From Streptomyces sp. NRRL B-24484 (GTDB lineage Bacteria > Actinomycetota > Actinomycetes > Streptomycetales > Streptomycetaceae), in the NCBI RefSeq assembly GCF_000717715.1, contig NZ_JOAI01000002.1:124001-188000 (forward strand): a stretch of DNA of 64,000 nucleotides. The letters run 5' to 3'. Below, piece after piece: positions 47,869-57,878 of the stretch (position 1 is the first letter of the stretch; every line of letters starts with the position of its first letter). The translations under genes and the position numbers were made by a program. Under the pieces are notes generated by a model. It saw only the letters and a list, made by a program, of their open reading frames with translations, was not told where the DNA came from and did no database searches.

Positions 47869-48312
47869 TTACTGCGCGACCTGGGTGATCTCGAACGGCA
47901 CCGGCTGCTGGGCAGCGTGCGGGTGCTGGTCGCCCGAGTAGACCTTGAGCTTCGAGAGCATCTGACGGCCGAGGCTGTTCTTCGGGATCATGCCCTTGAT
48001 GGCCTTCTCGACGGCCTTCTCCGGGTTCTTGTCCAGGAGGTCGTCGTAGCGCACCGAGCGGAGACCGCCCGGGAAGCCGCTGTGGCGGTACGCCATCTTC
48101 TGGGTCTTCTTGTTGCCCGACAGGTGCACCTTGTCGGCGTTGATGATGATGACGAAGTCACCAGTGTCAACGTGCGGCGCGTAGATCGCCTTGTGCTTGC
48201 CCCGCAGGAGGTTGGCGGCCTGGGAGGCCAGGCGGCCGAGCACGACGTCGGTCGCGTCGATGACGTGCCACTGACGCTGGACGTCGCCGGGCTTGGGGCT
48301 GTACGTACGCAC
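47869..48312 (-). CDS. rplM: 50S ribosomal protein L13
   Basis: 147 residues, with the L13 patterns [20 protein letters not shown]-like [13 protein letters not shown] and [13 protein letters not shown]. First gene of the rplM-rpsI operon; the probable promoter is at 48452-48480. Confidence 0.97.
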   Translation of the reverse strand: MRTYSPKPGDVQRQWHVIDATDVVLGRLASQAANLLRGKHKAIYAPHVDTGDFVIIINADKVHLSGNKKTQKMAYRHSGFPGGLRSVRYDDLLDKNPEKAVEKAIKGMIPKNSLGRQMLSKLKVYSGDQHPHAAQQPVPFEITQVAQ

Positions 48313-48451
48313 GGTCGTAGCCTTCGCTTTTCAGTGAGTGGGTCCTGACAGGAGCACCGGACGAAGAGACCAGCCCGACCCACCTTGGACGCAATTCAAG
48401 GGGAGCCGCTGATCATCAGCCAGATGTCTCCGGCGTACCGACCTCTCACGT

Positions 48452-48480
48452 GAGATAGAGCGAGCCAATACGCACAACAA
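48452..48480 (-). promoter_or_regulatory. Candidate promoter of rplM-rpsI
   Basis: Minus-strand TTGTTG (48475-48480), 17-nt spacer and TATCTC (48452-48457). The palindrome TCTCACGTGAGA (48444-48455) overlaps the -10, a possible operator. The leader to rplM is about 135 nt. Confidence 0.45.
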
Positions 48481-48521
48481 GTGGCCAGCTTACCGGGCGC
48501 CCCGCGGGGGGTCAAAACGCC

Positions 48522-50180
48522 TCAGCGGTCACGCACCACACGGGTCTCGTCCCAGACCGGCTCCGGCGACTCGTACACCCGGCCGTCCGAGCCGAACACC
48601 AGGAAGCGGTCGAAGGTGCGGGCGAACCAGCGGTCGTGGGTGACGCACAGCACGGTGCCGTCGAACGCCTCCAGGCCCTGCTGCAGCGCCTCGGCGCTCT
48701 CCAGGTCCAGGTTGTCGGTCGGCTCGTCGAGCAGCAGCGCCGTCACACCGGACAGCTCCAGCTTGAGGATCATCAGCCGGGCCTGCTGCCCGCCGGAGAG
48801 CGACTCGAACCTCTGCTCCTCCTGGCGGTCGAGCTCGTACCGGCGCAGCGCGGACATCGCGGCACCGCGGCCGAGGGCGTGCTCCTCCTCCAGGATGGTG
48901 CGGATCGTCCGGCCGAACAGCTCCGGGTGGGCGTGGGTCTGGCGGAAGTGGCCGGGCACCACGCGGGCGCCGAGCTTCCAGCTGCCCTCGTGCTTCACCG
49001 TGGCGTCGCCCGCCAGCATCCGCAGGAAGTGCGACTTGCCGGAGCCGTTGGAGCCGAGCACCCCGACCCGCTCGCCGTAGAAGACCTCCAGGTCGAAGGG
49101 CTTCATCAGGCCGCTGAGCTCCAGGCCCTCCATGGTGAAGGCGCGCACGCCGGTGCGGCCGCCCTTGAGGCGCATGCTGATCGACTGCTCGCGCGGCGGC
49201 GCCTCCGGCGGGCCGGCGTCCTCGAACTTCTTGAGCCGGGTCTGCGCGGCGGCGTACCGGGAGGCCATCTCGTGGCTGACCGCGGCGGCCTGGCGGAGGG
49301 TGACGACGAGCTTCTTGAGCTTGGCGTGCTCCTCGTCCCAGCGGCGGCGGAGCTCCTCGAAGCGCTCGAAGCGGGCCTGGCGGGCGTCGTGGAAGGAGTC
49401 GAAGCCGCCGCCGTGCACCCAGACGCTGCTGCCGGCCGCGCCGGACTCGACGCTGATGATCTTCTCGGCGGTGCGGGAGAGCAGCTCGCGGTCGTGCGAG
49501 ATGAAGAGCACGGTCTTGCCGGTGGCCTTGATCGCCTCCTCCAGCCAGCGCTTGCCGGGCACGTCGAGGTAGTTGTCCGGCTCGTCGAGGAGCAGGACCT
49601 CCTCGGGGCCGCGCAGCAGCGCCTCCAGCACGAGCCGCTTCTGCTCGCCGCCGGAGAGGGTGTTCAGGCCGCGGAACTGGGCGCGGTCGAAGGGCATGCC
49701 GAGGGCCGCGGTGGTGCAGACGTCCCAGACGGTCTCGTAGTCGTAGCCGTCGGCGTCGGCCCAGTCGGCGAGCGCCTGGGCGTAGCGCATCTGGGTCTTC
49801 TCGTCGTCCTGGGCGAGCATGGCGAACTCGGCGGCGTCGACGGCACGGGCGGCGGTGGCGATCCGCTCGGGGGCCACGGAGACCAGCAGGTCGCGGACGG
49901 ACGCGTCGGCGGCCAGCGCGCCGGGGGTCTCGCGCTGGTCCTCGCGGCCGGTGGTGCCGACGAACTGGCGCATCACGCCGAGGCCGCCGCTGACCGTGAC
50001 GGTGCCGCCGTGCGGCTGGACGTCGCCGGCGATCATGCGCAGCAGGGTGGTCTTGCCGGCGCCGTTGGCCCCGACCAGGGCGACCGCGGCGCCCTCCCCG
50101 ACCCGGAAGGACGCGTCGGCGAACAGCACCCGCCCGTCCGGCAGGTAGTACTCAAGGTGCGAAATCTCGACGTGTCCCAT
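48522..50180 (-). CDS. ABC-F family ATPase
   Basis: 552-residue ribosome-associated ATPase with two ABC domains and no membrane part: Walker A GANGAGKTT and GSNGSGKS, signatures LSGGEQKR and LSGGQQAR, Walker B LLLDEPDNYL and LLLDEPTDNL. ABC-F proteins act on stalled ribosomes or protect from antibiotics; which type this is cannot be told. ATG 50180 is chosen; upstream codons look untranslated. Confidence 0.9.
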   Translation of the reverse strand: MGHVEISHLEYYLPDGRVLFADASFRVGEGAAVALVGANGAGKTTLLRMIAGDVQPHGGTVTVSGGLGVMRQFVGTTGREDQRETPGALAADASVRDLLVSVAPERIATAARAVDAAEFAMLAQDDEKTQMRYAQALADWADADGYDYETVWDVCTTAALGMPFDRAQFRGLNTLSGGEQKRLVLEALLRGPEEVLLLDEPDNYLDVPGKRWLEEAIKATGKTVLFISHDRELLSRTAEKIISVESGAAGSSVWVHGGGFDSFHDARQARFERFEELRRRWDEEHAKLKKLVVTLRQAAAVSHEMASRYAAAQTRLKKFEDAGPPEAPPREQSISMRLKGGRTGVRAFTMEGLELSGLMKPFDLEVFYGERVGVLGSNGSGKSHFLRMLAGDATVKHEGSWKLGARVVPGHFRQTHAHPELFGRTIRTILEEEHALGRGAAMSALRRYELDRQEEQRFESLSGGQQARLMILKLELSGVTALLLDEPTDNLDLESAEALQQGLEAFDGTVLCVTHDRWFARTFDRFLVFGSDGRVYESPEPVWDETRVVRDR

Positions 50181-50286
50181 GGGTCGGATTGTGCTGCACG
50201 CCGAGGCCGGGGCCAAAACCCTTTTCGGCCCCGAACCGGGCCCTCGCCCGTTGCGCCGCACGGCCCATGCCCTAGTCTTCGCGCAC

Positions 50287-51282
50287 ATGAACGATGGCTC
50301 GGAGACCACACCCGAATCCGGCGGACAGCAGCAGCCGCAGAACCCTGCTGCGCCTCCCTCCCAGGGCGCGGTACCCGATGCCGCGTTCCCCCCGCACCTC
50401 GCCCGGCAACCCGCCTACGGCTACCCGCCGCCGCAGGACCCGGGCCAGCCCGGCTTCTCGTACGGCTACCCGCAGGGCGTGGGCGGCTACGGCTACCCGA
50501 ACGCCGCCGGCCCTGCCGAACCGGACTGGCAGCAGATGGCCGACCGGAACGAGCAGGCCCAGCGCAAGCGCAAGCGGCTGTTCGTGATCGGCGGGAGCGT
50601 GCTCGCCGCCGCCGCCGTGGCCGCCGCGGTGACGACCGCGGTGCTGATGTCCGGCAACGACGCCGGCACCGGGTCGTCCGACCAGGCCTCGCCGTCGGCC
50701 TCCGCGTCCGACGCCTCGCCGTCGGCGAGCCTGGCGCCGCCGACCACCCCGCTGGAACTGCTCAGCGACGCACGGCTGGACAAGTCCCCGGTCACGGTGA
50801 ACGTGCTGTACCCGGCGCCCACGCTGTCCGTCCAGGGCCGCCTGTACACGCTGCTCGGGACGGAGCTGGACAAGGGCTGCAAGGTGGCGCCGGTCAACGG
50901 CCTGGAGCAGACCGTGTCGGCGCTCGGCTGCTACAACGTCTACCGGGCGACGTACGTCAACGACAGCCACGTGCAGATCACCGTGGGCATCGCGACCTTC
51001 GCCAGCGCCGCGCGCGCCACCAAGGCCAAGTCCGGCACCAAGGGCAACGTCGCGCCGCTGGTGAAGGACCGGGCGAAGGACTTCTGCAAGTCGGGTGTGA
51101 AGTGCGCCACCACCCAGTCGTCGCTGGGCCGGTACGCCTACTACACGATCGCGGGGCCGGACGACGGCTCGGCGGTGGCGGCCGGCGACAAGGTCGCCAT
51201 CCAGGCCGCCCGGGACATCTCCGGCTCGGTCTACGAGACCCTGCTGGAGCGCGGGCGTACCGGAATGGCCAAGTTCAACTGA
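50287..51282 (+). CDS. Membrane-anchored protein with Tyr/Pro-rich N-terminus
   Basis: 331 residues: a disordered, Gln/Pro/Tyr-rich N-terminus with GYP repeats (about 1-75), a basic stop-transfer (AQRKRKRL), a membrane span (about 99-119), a Ser/Ala linker, then an outside domain of about 180 residues with four Cys (KGCKVAPV, LGCYNVY, FCKSGVKCA), probably forming disulfides. No known family. ATG 50287; the gene is flanked by the ABC-F gene (divergent) and truA (convergent). Confidence 0.78.
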   Translation: MNDGSETTPESGGQQQPQNPAAPPSQGAVPDAAFPPHLARQPAYGYPPPQDPGQPGFSYGYPQGVGGYGYPNAAGPAEPDWQQMADRNEQAQRKRKRLFVIGGSVLAAAAVAAAVTTAVLMSGNDAGTGSSDQASPSASASDASPSASLAPPTTPLELLSDARLDKSPVTVNVLYPAPTLSVQGRLYTLLGTELDKGCKVAPVNGLEQTVSALGCYNVYRATYVNDSHVQITVGIATFASAARATKAKSGTKGNVAPLVKDRAKDFCKSGVKCATTQSSLGRYAYYTIAGPDDGSAVAAGDKVAIQAARDISGSVYETLLERGRTGMAKFN

Positions 51283-51304
51283 GCCGGCCGGCGGCCCTGC
51301 CCGG

Positions 51305-52204
51305 TCAGTCCTGGCCGGGCAGGGTGCGCATCCGGCGGGCGAGCCGGTTGCGCTCGGCGAGGTCGGCGTCGGCGGGGTAGCCGACCTCCTCCAGGGTCAG
51401 GCCGTACGGGCGGACGACGTTGACGGCGGAGTTGCGGACCCGGCCGGCGAGCACCTGGCCGGGGAAGTCCACCGGCCGGTGGCCGTCGCCGACCAGCAGC
51501 ATCGCGCCGACCAGCGAGCGGACCATGTTGTGGCAGAAGGCGTCGGCGCGCACGGTCGCGACGGCGAGGCTGCCCTCCTGGGCGGCGTAGGTGTCGATCG
51601 GCACCCGCTCCCAGTGGAGTTCGAGCAGGGTGCGGATGGTGGTGGCGCCCTCGCGCTTCTTGCAGTACGCGGCGAAGTCGTGCTCGCCGAGCAGCAGCCG
51701 GGCGGCCTCGTTCATTCTCTCGACGTCGAGCGGGCGGTCGTGCCACAGGACGTGGCCGCGCAGCAGCGGGTCGACGCCGCCGGGGTGGTCGGCGACCCGG
51801 TAGGCGTAGCGGCGCCAGATCGCCGCGAAGCGGGCGTCGAAGCCGTGCGGGGCCTCGGACACCCGGTAGACCCGGACGTCGGCCGGGAGGCGGCCGGCGA
51901 GGCGGCGGAGCAGCTTCTCGCCGTGCTCGGCCCACAGCTGCTCGGGGAGGTCGACGTGGGCGACCTGGCCGCGGGCGTGCACGCCGGCGTCGGTGCGGCC
52001 GGCCACGGTCAGCGGGAAGCCGATGGCGCTGCGGGTGACGATCTGCAGGGCGTTCTCGATCTCCTCCTGGACGGTGCGGCGGCCGCGCTGACGGGCCCAG
52101 CCGGAGAAGTCCGCGCCCTGGTAGGCGAGGTCGAGCCGGATCCGGCGGAAGCCCTCGGCCGGGCCGTCCTTGACGGGGGGCTGCTCGGCACAGTCGTTGG
52201 CCAC
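51305..52204 (-). CDS. truA: tRNA pseudouridine synthase A
   Basis: 299-residue enzyme forming pseudouridine at positions 38-40 of tRNA anticodon stems. The catalytic Asp is in [20 protein letters not shown] and [13 protein letters not shown] are family motifs. The start is a GTG at 52204 with AGGAG seven nt upstream. Downstream of rplQ but separated from it by a strong terminator. Confidence 0.94.
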   Translation of the reverse strand: MANDCAEQPPVKDGPAEGFRRIRLDLAYQGADFSGWARQRGRRTVQEEIENALQIVTRSAIGFPLTVAGRTDAGVHARGQVAHVDLPEQLWAEHGEKLLRRLAGRLPADVRVYRVSEAPHGFDARFAAIWRRYAYRVADHPGGVDPLLRGHVLWHDRPLDVERMNEAARLLLGEHDFAAYCKKREGATTIRTLLELHWERVPIDTYAAQEGSLAVATVRADAFCHNMVRSLVGAMLLVGDGHRPVDFPGQVLAGRVRNSAVNVVRPYGLTLEEVGYPADADLAERNRLARRMRTLPGQD

Positions 52205-52238
52205 GTTGTTCTCCTGGGAGGGCTGCCTGCGGGAAGTG

Positions 52239-52280
52239 CTCGGGCCCGCCCTCCCCACGGATGGGGAGGGCGGGCCCGAG
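52239..52280 (-). terminator. Terminator of the alpha operon (after rplQ)
   Basis: Perfect 19-bp stem (52239-52257 with 52262-52280) and 4-nt loop CGGA, 16 nt after the rplQ stop. It should isolate truA from the ribosomal operon. Confidence 0.85.
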
Positions 52281-52296
52281 TGACACCTTGGGGGCG

Positions 52297-52782
52297 TCAG
52301 GCCTCGGTGGTCTCCGCGGCCTCGGCCTCGTCGGCCTTGGTCTCCTCGACCTTGGCCTCCTCGGCCTCCTTGACCGCGCGCTTGGCAGCGGCCTCGGCCT
52401 CGGCGACGGTGGCCTTGGTGGCGATCTCGCCCTCGACCAGCTCGATCACGGCCATCGGGGCGTTGTCGCCGCGACGGGTGCCGATCTTGGTGATGCGGGT
52501 GTAACCGCCGGGGCGGTTCTCGAAGCGCGGCGCGATCTCGGTGAAGAGGGTGTGCAGCACCGAGATGTCGGTGATGGTCTTGCGCACCAGGCGACGGTTG
52601 TGGATGTCGCCCTTCTTCGCCTTGGTGATCAGCTTCTCCGCCAGCGGGCGCAGGCGGCGGGCCTTGGCCTCGGTGGTGGTGATGCGGCCGTACTGGAACA
52701 GCTCACGGGCCAGACCGGCGAGCAGCAGGGGCTCGTGGTGCGGGCCGCCGCCGAGGCGGGCACCCTTGGTGGGACGCGGCAT
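52297..52782 (-). CDS. rplQ: 50S ribosomal protein L17
   Basis: 161 residues: the L17 core [20 protein letters not shown] and [13 protein letters not shown] is followed by an acidic, Ala/Glu-rich tail of about 45 residues typical of actinobacteria. Last gene of the alpha operon. Confidence 0.97.
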   Translation of the reverse strand: MPRPTKGARLGGGPHHEPLLLAGLARELFQYGRITTTEAKARRLRPLAEKLITKAKKGDIHNRRLVRKTITDISVLHTLFTEIAPRFENRPGGYTRITKIGTRRGDNAPMAVIELVEGEIATKATVAEAEAAAKRAVKEAEEAKVEETKADEAEAAETTEA

Positions 52783-52869
52783 GGAATGACTCCTCGTATC
52801 TCCGACTGCGGCCGTACCAGGTACCGCAGCGGGCGCACGGGCACTGTGCCCGTACGACTTGCACGGTGG

Positions 52870-52898
52870 CGGGGGCGGCCCGCGAAGGGCCGCCCCCG
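52870..52898 (-). terminator. Hairpin between rpoA and rplQ
   Basis: Perfect 12-bp GC-only stem with loop GCGAA, 10 nt past the rpoA stop codon. It could weaken read-through to rplQ rather than end transcription fully. Confidence 0.45.
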
Positions 52899-52908
52899 TC
52901 CCGAATTC

Positions 52909-53931
52909 TTAGTACTGCTCGGTCTCCGCGTAGCCCTGGTCGTCCAGGTCGTCGGCGCCGAAGGCGTCGGCGGCGGCGGTCGGGTCGAACCCGGGCGGGC
53001 TGTCCTTGAGGGCCAGGCCCATGCCGGCCAGCTTCGCCTTGACCTCGTCGATCGACTTCGCACCGAAGTTGCGGATGTCGAGCAGGTCGGCCTCCGAGCG
53101 GGCGACGAGCTCACCCACGGTGTGGATGCCCTCGCGCTTGAGGCAGTTGTAGGAGCGGACGGTGAGCTCCAGCTCCTCGATCGGCAGCGCCAGGTCGGCG
53201 GCCAGGGCGGCGTCCGTCGGGGACGGGCCCATGTCGATGCCCTCGGCGTCGATGTTCAGCTCGCGGGCGAGGCCGAACAGCTCCACCAGGGTCTTGCCGG
53301 CCGAGGCCATGGCGTCGCGGGGACGCATGGCGGGCTTGGTCTCGACGTCGACGATGAGCTTGTCGAAGTCGGTCCGCTGCTCGACACGGGTGGCCTCGAC
53401 CTTGTAGGTGACCTTCAGCACGGGGCTGTAGATCGAGTCGACCGGGATGCGGCCGATCTCCTGGCCGGAGGCCTTGTTCTGGACGGCGGAGACGTAGCCG
53501 CGACCGCGCTCGACGGTCAGCTCCATCTCCAGCTTGCCCTTGCCGTTGAGCGTGGCGAGGACGAGCTCGGGGTTGTGCACCTCGACACCCGCCGGCGGGG
53601 CGATGTCGGCGGCGGTGACCACACCCGGGCCCTGCTTGCGCAGGTACATCACGACCGGCTCGTCGTGCTCCGAGGAGACGACCAGCTGCTTGATGTTGAG
53701 GATGAGGTCGGTCACGTCCTCCTTGACGCCCGGCACGGTGGTGAACTCGTGCAGGACGCCGTCGATCCGGATGCTGGTGACAGCGGCACCGGGGATCGAG
53801 GAGAGGAGGGTGCGGCGGAGCGAGTTGCCGAGGGTGTAGCCGAAGCCCGGCTCCAGCGGCTCGATCACGAACCGCGAGCGGAATTCGTCGACGACCTCTT
53901 CGGTCAGCGAGGGACGCTGAGCGATCAGCAT
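52909..53931 (-). CDS. rpoA: RNA polymerase alpha subunit
   Basis: 340 residues: N-terminal assembly domain ([35 protein letters not shown]) and C-terminal DNA/activator-binding domain ([20 protein letters not shown]). Start ATG 53931 gives the standard length; a Met 10 codons upstream is rejected. Confidence 0.98.
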   Translation of the reverse strand: MLIAQRPSLTEEVVDEFRSRFVIEPLEPGFGYTLGNSLRRTLLSSIPGAAVTSIRIDGVLHEFTTVPGVKEDVTDLILNIKQLVVSSEHDEPVVMYLRKQGPGVVTAADIAPPAGVEVHNPELVLATLNGKGKLEMELTVERGRGYVSAVQNKASGQEIGRIPVDSIYSPVLKVTYKVEATRVEQRTDFDKLIVDVETKPAMRPRDAMASAGKTLVELFGLARELNIDAEGIDMGPSPTDAALAADLALPIEELELTVRSYNCLKREGIHTVGELVARSEADLLDIRNFGAKSIDEVKAKLAGMGLALKDSPPGFDPTAAADAFGADDLDDQGYAETEQY

Positions 53932-54075
53932 GAGAGGTGTTCCTCCAGTTGTCTTCGGCACCCACTATTTGATGCCGATGGACTCAAGCGTACGGCCTCC
54001 CGCACCAGGCGGGAGGCCGACGCACGTACTACTGCGGACCCGTGCGGGGCCGCCGGGGCGCGTGAGCGCGCAGCG

Positions 54076-54483
54076 TCAGACGCGGCGGCGCTTCGGCGGA
54101 CGGCAGCCGTTGTGCGGGGTGGGGGTGACGTCCTGGATCGAGCCGACCTCGAGGCCGGTGGCCTGGAGGGAGCGGATCGCGGTCTCACGGCCGGAGCCCG
54201 GACCCTTGACGAAGACGTCGACCTTGCGCATGCCGTGCTCCTGCGCACGACGCGCGGCGGCCTCGGCGGCCATCTGCGCGGCGAACGGGGTGGACTTGCG
54301 CGAGCCCTTGAAGCCGACGTGGCCGGCAGAGGCCCAGGAGATCACGTTGCCCGAGGGGTCGGTGATCGAAACGATGGTGTTGTTGAACGTGCTCTTGATG
54401 TGGGCGTGCCCGTGAGCGACGTTCTTCTTCTCCTTGCGGCGGATCTTCTTCGCGCCGGCAGCCTGACGACCCTTGGGGGGCAT
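54076..54483 (-). CDS. rpsK: 30S ribosomal protein S11
   Basis: 135 residues with [22 protein letters not shown] and the ending [14 protein letters not shown], both invariant S11 features. Confidence 0.98.
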   Translation of the reverse strand: MPPKGRQAAGAKKIRRKEKKNVAHGHAHIKSTFNNTIVSITDPSGNVISWASAGHVGFKGSRKSTPFAAQMAAEAAARRAQEHGMRKVDVFVKGPGSGRETAIRSLQATGLEVGSIQDVTPTPHNGCRPPKRRRV

Positions 54484-54555
54484 AAGTCTGTTCTCCTGAT
54501 GAGGTGGTCGGTCCGCTAACCCGCGGGCCGGAGGGATGTCCGGTTACGGGACGGA

Positions 54556-54936
54556 CTACTTCTTGCCCGGCTTCTTCTTGCCAGCAATCGCGCGACGCGG
54601 GCCCTTGCGGGTACGCGCGTTGGTGTGGGTGCGCTGGCCGCGGACGGGCAGACCGCGACGGTGGCGCAGGCCCTCGTAGCAGCCGATCTCGACCTTGCGG
54701 CGGATGTCGGCGGCGACCTCACGGCGGAGGTCACCCTCCACCTTGTAGTTGGCGTCGATGTACTCGCGCAGCTTGATGAGGTCTTCCTCGGAGATGTCGC
54801 GAACCCGGACGTCGGGGCTCACACCGGTCTCGGCGAGGGTCTGCTGGGCGCGGGTGCGGCCGATGCCGTACACGTACGTGAGGGCGATCTCGATCCGCTT
54901 CTCGCGGGGGAGATCAACGCCGGCGAGGCGTGCCAT
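54556..54936 (-). CDS. rpsM: 30S ribosomal protein S13
   Basis: 126 residues: [40 protein letters not shown], lysine-rich tail. Order infA-rpmJ-rpsM-rpsK-rpoA-rplQ is the usual alpha operon. Confidence 0.98.
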   Translation of the reverse strand: MARLAGVDLPREKRIEIALTYVYGIGRTRAQQTLAETGVSPDVRVRDISEEDLIKLREYIDANYKVEGDLRREVAADIRRKVEIGCYEGLRHRRGLPVRGQRTHTNARTRKGPRRAIAGKKKPGKK

Positions 54937-55112
54937 TCATGGCTCCTGTGGTTCTTCAGAGGTCTTGCGTGCCGCCTACTCCGTCGCCTCTCGGCGAGGG
55001 AGCCCCGGCCTCTGACCGGGGGTGGCAGTCCGTCCCTCGAAGGGTCGGATCGGGCAGCCCGCGTATGACGTTGTGCGCGTCGCGCGAAGTACTACGAGAA
55101 ATGCTGGAGAGA

Positions 55113-55226
55113 TCAGCCCTGGCGCTGCTTGTGGCGCAGGTTGTCGCAGATCACCATGACCCGGCCGTGGCGGCGGATCACCTTGCACTTGTCGCAGATC
55201 TTCTTGACGCTCGGCTTGACCTTCAT
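55113..55226 (-). CDS. rpmJ: 50S ribosomal protein L36
   Basis: 37 residues, [20 protein letters not shown] to NLRHKQRQG. It is the zinc-binding type, with Cys11, Cys14, Cys27 and His32 all present. Start ATG 55226, between infA and rpsM. Confidence 0.97.
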   Translation of the reverse strand: MKVKPSVKKICDKCKVIRRHGRVMVICDNLRHKQRQG

Positions 55227-55262
55227 GCTTCAGGTTCTCCGGGTCTAGATCTGACGGTTTGC

Positions 55263-55484
55263 TTACTTGTAGCGGTAGACGATCCGACCACGCGTCAGGT
55301 CGTAGGGGCTCAGCTCCACCACGACCCGGTCGTCCGGGAGGATACGGATGTAGTGCATCCGCATCTTGCCGCTGATGTGCGCGAGGACCTTGTGACCGTT
55401 CTGCAGCTCGACCTTGAACATGGCGTTCGGAAGAGACTCGATCACGGTGCCCTCGATCTCAATGGCGCCTTGCTTCTTTGCCAT
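55263..55484 (-). CDS. infA: Translation initiation factor IF-1
   Basis: 73-residue OB-fold protein, [20 protein letters not shown] to [11 protein letters not shown]. Start ATG 55484; upstream codons in the open frame are not part of IF-1. Confidence 0.98.
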   Translation of the reverse strand: MAKKQGAIEIEGTVIESLPNAMFKVELQNGHKVLAHISGKMRMHYIRILPDDRVVVELSPYDLTRGRIVYRYK

Positions 55485-55728
55485 GAACTGCGAGATCCAC
55501 CTTCCGGGGCCGGCTACCGCATGCGGCACGCTCGTGCGAGCCTGGGTCCACCCCAACCCTGCTGGCATGCCCTTGCGGGCCGCAGGTCGGGAAGAGGGCG
55601 TGCCGAAGCACGCTACGAGTGAGCCGACGCATCAGTCTACGACAGGCTCCAAGCGGACGCCAAAACGGCCCGGCCGGTCACCCTCCGTGCTGCCGCCCTC
55701 GGACCGCCGTCCTCAGGCGCTGCCGCCC

Positions 55729-56157
55729 TCAGTACTGCGCGGGCACCGGGACGACCGGCTGGACGACCGCCGTGCAGGCGGCGCAGCGGCGGGCGGCCTC
55801 GGGGATGTCGGTCAGGCACTCGGGGCAGGGGCGCTTCGGGGTCTTCGGCTTCTTCGGCATGTAGCGGGCGGTGGCCTTGGTCACCGGCAGCACGACGCAG
55901 AAGTACAGCACGGCGGCGGTCAGCACGAAGGCGATCAGGACGTTGAGGAACTGCCCGTACGGGAAGGTCACCCCGCCGACCGTCGCCTTGTAGCTGGCGA
56001 AGTCGCCCGCGGCACCGACCACCACGCCCACCAGCGGGGTGAGGAACGCCGTGACGAAGCCGGTCACGACGGCGGTGAACGCCGCACCGATGACCACACC
56101 GACGGCCATGTCGACGACGTTCCCGCGCATCATGAAGTCACGGAAGCCCTTGAGCAC
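55729..56157 (-). CDS. mscL: Large-conductance mechanosensitive channel MscL
   Basis: 142-residue osmotic safety valve. The first helix GNVVDMAVGVVIGAAFTAVV and the second membrane span FLNVLIAFVLTAAVLYFCVV fit MscL. The C-terminus adds a zinc ribbon, CPECLTDIPEAARRCAACT (Cys 111, 114, 125, 128). It lies between map and infA in the ribosomal cluster, with a terminator before it and its own 5' gap, so it is probably expressed separately. Confidence 0.95.
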   Translation of the reverse strand: MLKGFRDFMMRGNVVDMAVGVVIGAAFTAVVTGFVTAFLTPLVGVVVGAAGDFASYKATVGGVTFPYGQFLNVLIAFVLTAAVLYFCVVLPVTKATARYMPKKPKTPKRPCPECLTDIPEAARRCAACTAVVQPVVPVPAQY

Positions 56158-56191
56158 TGTTCCCTCTTCTCCTCGTACGACTGTCAGCAGA

Positions 56192-56238
56192 CAAAAATAG
56201 GGCGAAGGACCCGGAGGGCGAAACCTCCGGGTCCTTCG
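56192..56238 (-). terminator. Intrinsic terminator after map
   Basis: Perfect 15-bp stem (56203-56217 with 56224-56238) and loop GCGAAA, followed on the minus strand by CCTATTTTTG, a real U tract. One of two canonical intrinsic terminators here. Confidence 0.9.
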
Positions 56239-56254
56239 CTCCTGTGCGTGCGGG

Positions 56255-57091
56255 TCAGGCCAGCGGGTCCGGGGCCGCGGTGACGCCGAGCTTCGCCAGC
56301 TCCGCCCGGCCGCCGTCGAAGGCGGTGAGCACCAGCGGGCCCTGCTCGGTGACGGCCACCGAGTGCTCCCAGTGCGAGGCCCAGCTCTTGTCGGTGGTGA
56401 CGACCGTCCAGTCGTCCTCCAGCACGGCGGAGTGCGGGGTGCCGAGGGTCACCATCGGCTCGATCGCCAGCACGGTGCCCGGGATCAGCTTCGGGCCCTT
56501 GCCGCGGCCGGCCACGTAGTTCAGCACGTGCGGCTCCATGTGCATCGCGGTGCCGATGCCGTGGCCGCCGTAGCCCTCGACGATGCCCCACTTGCCCTTG
56601 GGGGGCAGCGGCTGGCGGCGGATGAAGGACTCGATCGCGCGGGAGACGTCGACCAGCCGGTTGCCCTTCTTCATCTGGGCGATGCCGGCCCACATCGAGC
56701 CCTCGGTGACCCGGCTCAGCTGGAGGTGCTCCGCCGCGGTCTCCCCGACCGCGACGGTGATCGCCGCGTCGCCGTGCCAGCCGTCGAGGATGGCGCCGCA
56801 GTCGATGGAGATCAGGTCGCCCTCCTGCAGCACCCGCTCCCCCGGGATGCCGTGGACGATCTCGTCGTTGACCGAGGCGCAGATCACACCGGGGAACCAG
56901 AGGCCGCCGTGGTGGGCGCGGAAGTTGGACGTCGCGCCGTGGTCGGTGATGACCTTGTCCGCGATGTCGTTCAGCTCCTGGGTGGTGATGCCCGGGGCGA
57001 CCGCCTCCCGGCAGGCCTTGAGCGCCTCGGCGACGACCAGCCCGGCCGCCCGCATCTTCGCGATCTGCTCGGGGGTCTTGATCTCCACCAT
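56255..57091 (-). CDS. map: Methionine aminopeptidase, type I
   Basis: 278 residues removing the initiator Met. Metal ligands lie in ISIDCGAILDGWHGDAAIT, GYGGHGIGTAMHMEP and EPMVTLG, with the final Glu in TEQGPLVL. Start ATG 57091 (MVEIKTPEQIAKMR). Preceded by the adk terminator, so it likely has its own promoter. Confidence 0.97.
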   Translation of the reverse strand: MVEIKTPEQIAKMRAAGLVVAEALKACREAVAPGITTQELNDIADKVITDHGATSNFRAHHGGLWFPGVICASVNDEIVHGIPGERVLQEGDLISIDCGAILDGWHGDAAITVAVGETAAEHLQLSRVTEGSMWAGIAQMKKGNRLVDVSRAIESFIRRQPLPPKGKWGIVEGYGGHGIGTAMHMEPHVLNYVAGRGKGPKLIPGTVLAIEPMVTLGTPHSAVLEDDWTVVTTDKSWASHWEHSVAVTEQGPLVLTAFDGGRAELAKLGVTAAPDPLA

Positions 57092-57168
57092 CTGGTCACG
57101 CCTTCCACTGTCGGACGCCGCCCGGTCCTTGCCGGGCGGCCGTGCACTCGTTACCACCGTACGACGCC

Positions 57169-57210
57169 GCAACGGCCGGGAGGCCCCGTGAAGGGGCTCC
57201 CGGCCGTTGC
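57169..57210 (-). terminator. Hairpin between adk and map
   Basis: Long stem (57169-57187 with 57193-57210), perfect except for one unpaired base, beginning 9 nt after the adk stop. Probably ends the secY-adk transcript. Confidence 0.7.
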
Positions 57211-57218
57211 GGGCCGTC

Positions 57219-57878
57219 TCAGGCGGACTTCTTCTGCTCCAGAGCGCCGATCGCGCGCTCGGTCACCTCGCCCACCTTGCCGAGGGCGGAGATGGTGACC
57301 AGGAGGCCCTGGTCGGCGTAGTAGCCGATGATCGGCTCCGTCTTGGAGTGGTACTCCTCCAGGCGGACCCGCACGGCCTCCTCGGTGTCGTCCGAGCGCT
57401 GGTACAGCTCGCCGCCGCACTCGTCGCAGGCGTCGTCGGACTTCGGGGGGTTGTACACCACGTGGAATACGTGGCTGCCGTCGTTGCGGCACAGCCGGCG
57501 GCCGGCGATGCGCTTGACGACCTCGTCCTCGGGGACCTCCAGGTCGAGCACGCCGTCGAGCACGATGCCCTGCTCGGCGAGGATCTCGTCCAGGGCCTTG
57601 GCCTGGCCCAGGTTCCGCGGGAAGCCGTCGAGCAGGAAGCCGTTGGCGGCGTCCGGCTGCAGCATCCGGTCCTTGGCCATGCCGATGGTGACCTCGTCCG
57701 GCACCAGACGGCCCGCGTCCATGTACGCCTTGGCCTCGAGCCCCAGCGGGGTGCCCTGGCTGATGTTGGCGCGGAACAGGTCGCCAGTGGAGATGTGCGG
57801 GATGGACAGGGTCTTGGCGAGCACGTGCGCCTGAGTACCCTTCCCGGCCCCGGGAGGTCCGACGAGGACGATACGCAT
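57219..57878 (-). CDS. adk: Adenylate kinase
   Basis: 219 residues, P loop GPPGAGKGTQA, LLDGFPRNLGQAKAL and the LID region with LCRNDGSH and CDECGG Cys residues. ATG 57878 overlaps the secY stop by one base, so the genes are coupled. Confidence 0.97.
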   Translation of the reverse strand: MRIVLVGPPGAGKGTQAHVLAKTLSIPHISTGDLFRANISQGTPLGLEAKAYMDAGRLVPDEVTIGMAKDRMLQPDAANGFLLDGFPRNLGQAKALDEILAEQGIVLDGVLDLEVPEDEVVKRIAGRRLCRNDGSHVFHVVYNPPKSDDACDECGGELYQRSDDTEEAVRVRLEEYHSKTEPIIGYYADQGLLVTISALGKVGEVTERAIGALEQKKSA

